This document shows positions 4,870 to 5,325 of a stretch of DNA of 5,325 nt, piece by piece. This stretch comes from Gammaproteobacteria bacterium (GTDB lineage Bacteria; Pseudomonadota; Gammaproteobacteria; Thiohalorhabdales; Thiohalorhabdaceae): contig JAHEOG010000110.1 in the NCBI GenBank assembly GCA_018609925.1, positions 1 to 5,325 on the forward strand, written 5' to 3'. The notes beneath the pieces are model-generated. The model made no database searches. It saw only the letters and a list, made by a program, of their open reading frames with translations, and was not told the DNA's origin. Within the stretch, counting starts at the first letter, position 1; every line of letters begins with the position of its first letter. The position numbers and the translations under genes are program-made.

Positions 4870-5325
4870 ATGTCTTCCGCGAAATCCCCATCCCTTGCCA
4901 CTCCTCGAGCGGGCCTACCCGGCCGTTCCAGGACGAATCCCCTCGCCGGCGGCCTCCTCGGGCCGCCCACCTTGGTCACCATCCCCGCCACGCTTGCCGC
5001 TCTGGCCCTCTCGGCGGTCCTGGCCGGGCCCTCTCTCGCCATGGAGGAACACCGGGACACCTGGACCTCCGGTCAGGGGTTACCGGCCAATATGGAGCGG
5101 GGAGAGCCGGCGGCTGGCCCGGGCGACCGAGCGGCCGGCCCACCCCGGAGTGCCCCCGTCTGCCGCTCGCCGAGAGCTTCCCACTCGAGACCCTGGCAGG
5201 CATCAGGTGCCCTGGAAGGGGCCGGTAGCAACGGCAACACCCTGTCCCTGGACGGCCAGGTCGAGGTGGGGGGGGAGCACAGCGGTATCTTCGTCACCTT
5301 GCCCGACTCCGAGGCCCGCTCAACC
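4870..5325 (+). CDS. Secreted protein of unknown function, 5' part only
   Basis: The reading frame from the ATG at 4870 is open for 152 codons to the window edge, with no stop. GGAG (4860-4863) lies 6 nt before the ATG. A long polar N-region is followed by a hydrophobic stretch (about 38-56, ending AVLAGPSLA), typical of a signal peptide with cleavage after PSLA. The mature part begins MEEHRDTWTSGQGLP, passes through a Gly/Pro/Arg/Ser-rich section (about 80-125), then reads TLSLDGQVEVGGEHSGIFVTLP. That last part looks like beta-strand-forming exported or surface protein. I do not recognise the family. Codon use is typical at both ends but poorer around 5090-5210, where another frame looks better, so a pair of compensating frameshifts or sequence errors is possible. 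The IS21 element ends 24 bp upstream of the start codon, within the presumed promoter or leader. Confidence 0.55.
   Translation, partial: MSSAKSPSLATPRAGLPGRSRTNPLAGGLLGPPTLVTIPATLAALALSAVLAGPSLAMEEHRDTWTSGQGLPANMERGEPAAGPGDRAAGPPRSAPVCRSPRASHSRPWQASGALEGAGSNGNTLSLDGQVEVGGEHSGIFVTLPDSEARST

Noticed and set aside
4806..5228. Plus-strand frame starting inside the IS right end and running to 5228
   Set aside because: It begins in the IS terminal repeats, crosses the target duplication and is Arg/Pro/Gly-rich. The overlapping frame from 4870 has the ribosome binding site and signal peptide. Only its 5090-5210 part is noted as a possible frameshift relic.

Overview
The window is GC-rich bacterial DNA with strong G/C bias at third codon positions and Shine-Dalgarno-led genes. 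The periplasmic beta-propeller type, the IS21-family transposon and the dispersed hairpin repeats fit a proteobacterium, possibly a high-GC gammaproteobacterium. The taxonomic guess is inference only; no marker gene is present.

Layout. (1) 1-365: no gene. It is a patchwork of small hairpin repeats, ending in a weak extended -10 and a clear ribosome binding site. (2) 366-1322 (+): an exported seven-bladed beta-propeller of the YVTN / 'PQQ-dependent catabolism-associated' type. (3) 1323-2160: a repeat cluster around a small intact GIY-YIG nuclease gene (1666-1953, -). Two 128-bp direct repeats differing at 5 positions (1496-1623 and 1972-2099) bracket the nuclease. A more diverged copy lies to the left, and an inverted half unit lies to the right. 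(4) 2161-4845: a complete IS21-family insertion sequence of 2,685 bp with istA and istB on the minus strand, TG...CA ends and a 5-bp target duplication (ACGAA). Its ends carry arrays of a 10-bp core (ACCGTGACCG) at about 23-bp spacing, three copies on the left and five on the right. Further copies in reversed orientation lie just inside each end, one of them within the last codons of istB. (5) 4870-5325 (+): the 5' part of a gene with a signal peptide, open to the window edge. The IS lies 19 bp upstream of its start codon.

How the parts relate. The propeller is a housekeeping-type periplasmic gene that converges on the nuclease gene. The nuclease plus repeats looks like a candidate minimal mobile or repeat-spreading cassette, and is the least ordinary part of the window. 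The IS landed between this cluster and the secreted-protein gene. It has probably separated that gene from its original upstream region and may supply a replacement -10 element. The istAB genes and the nuclease gene share a strand, and no convincing terminator lies between them, so read-through from the IS is possible.
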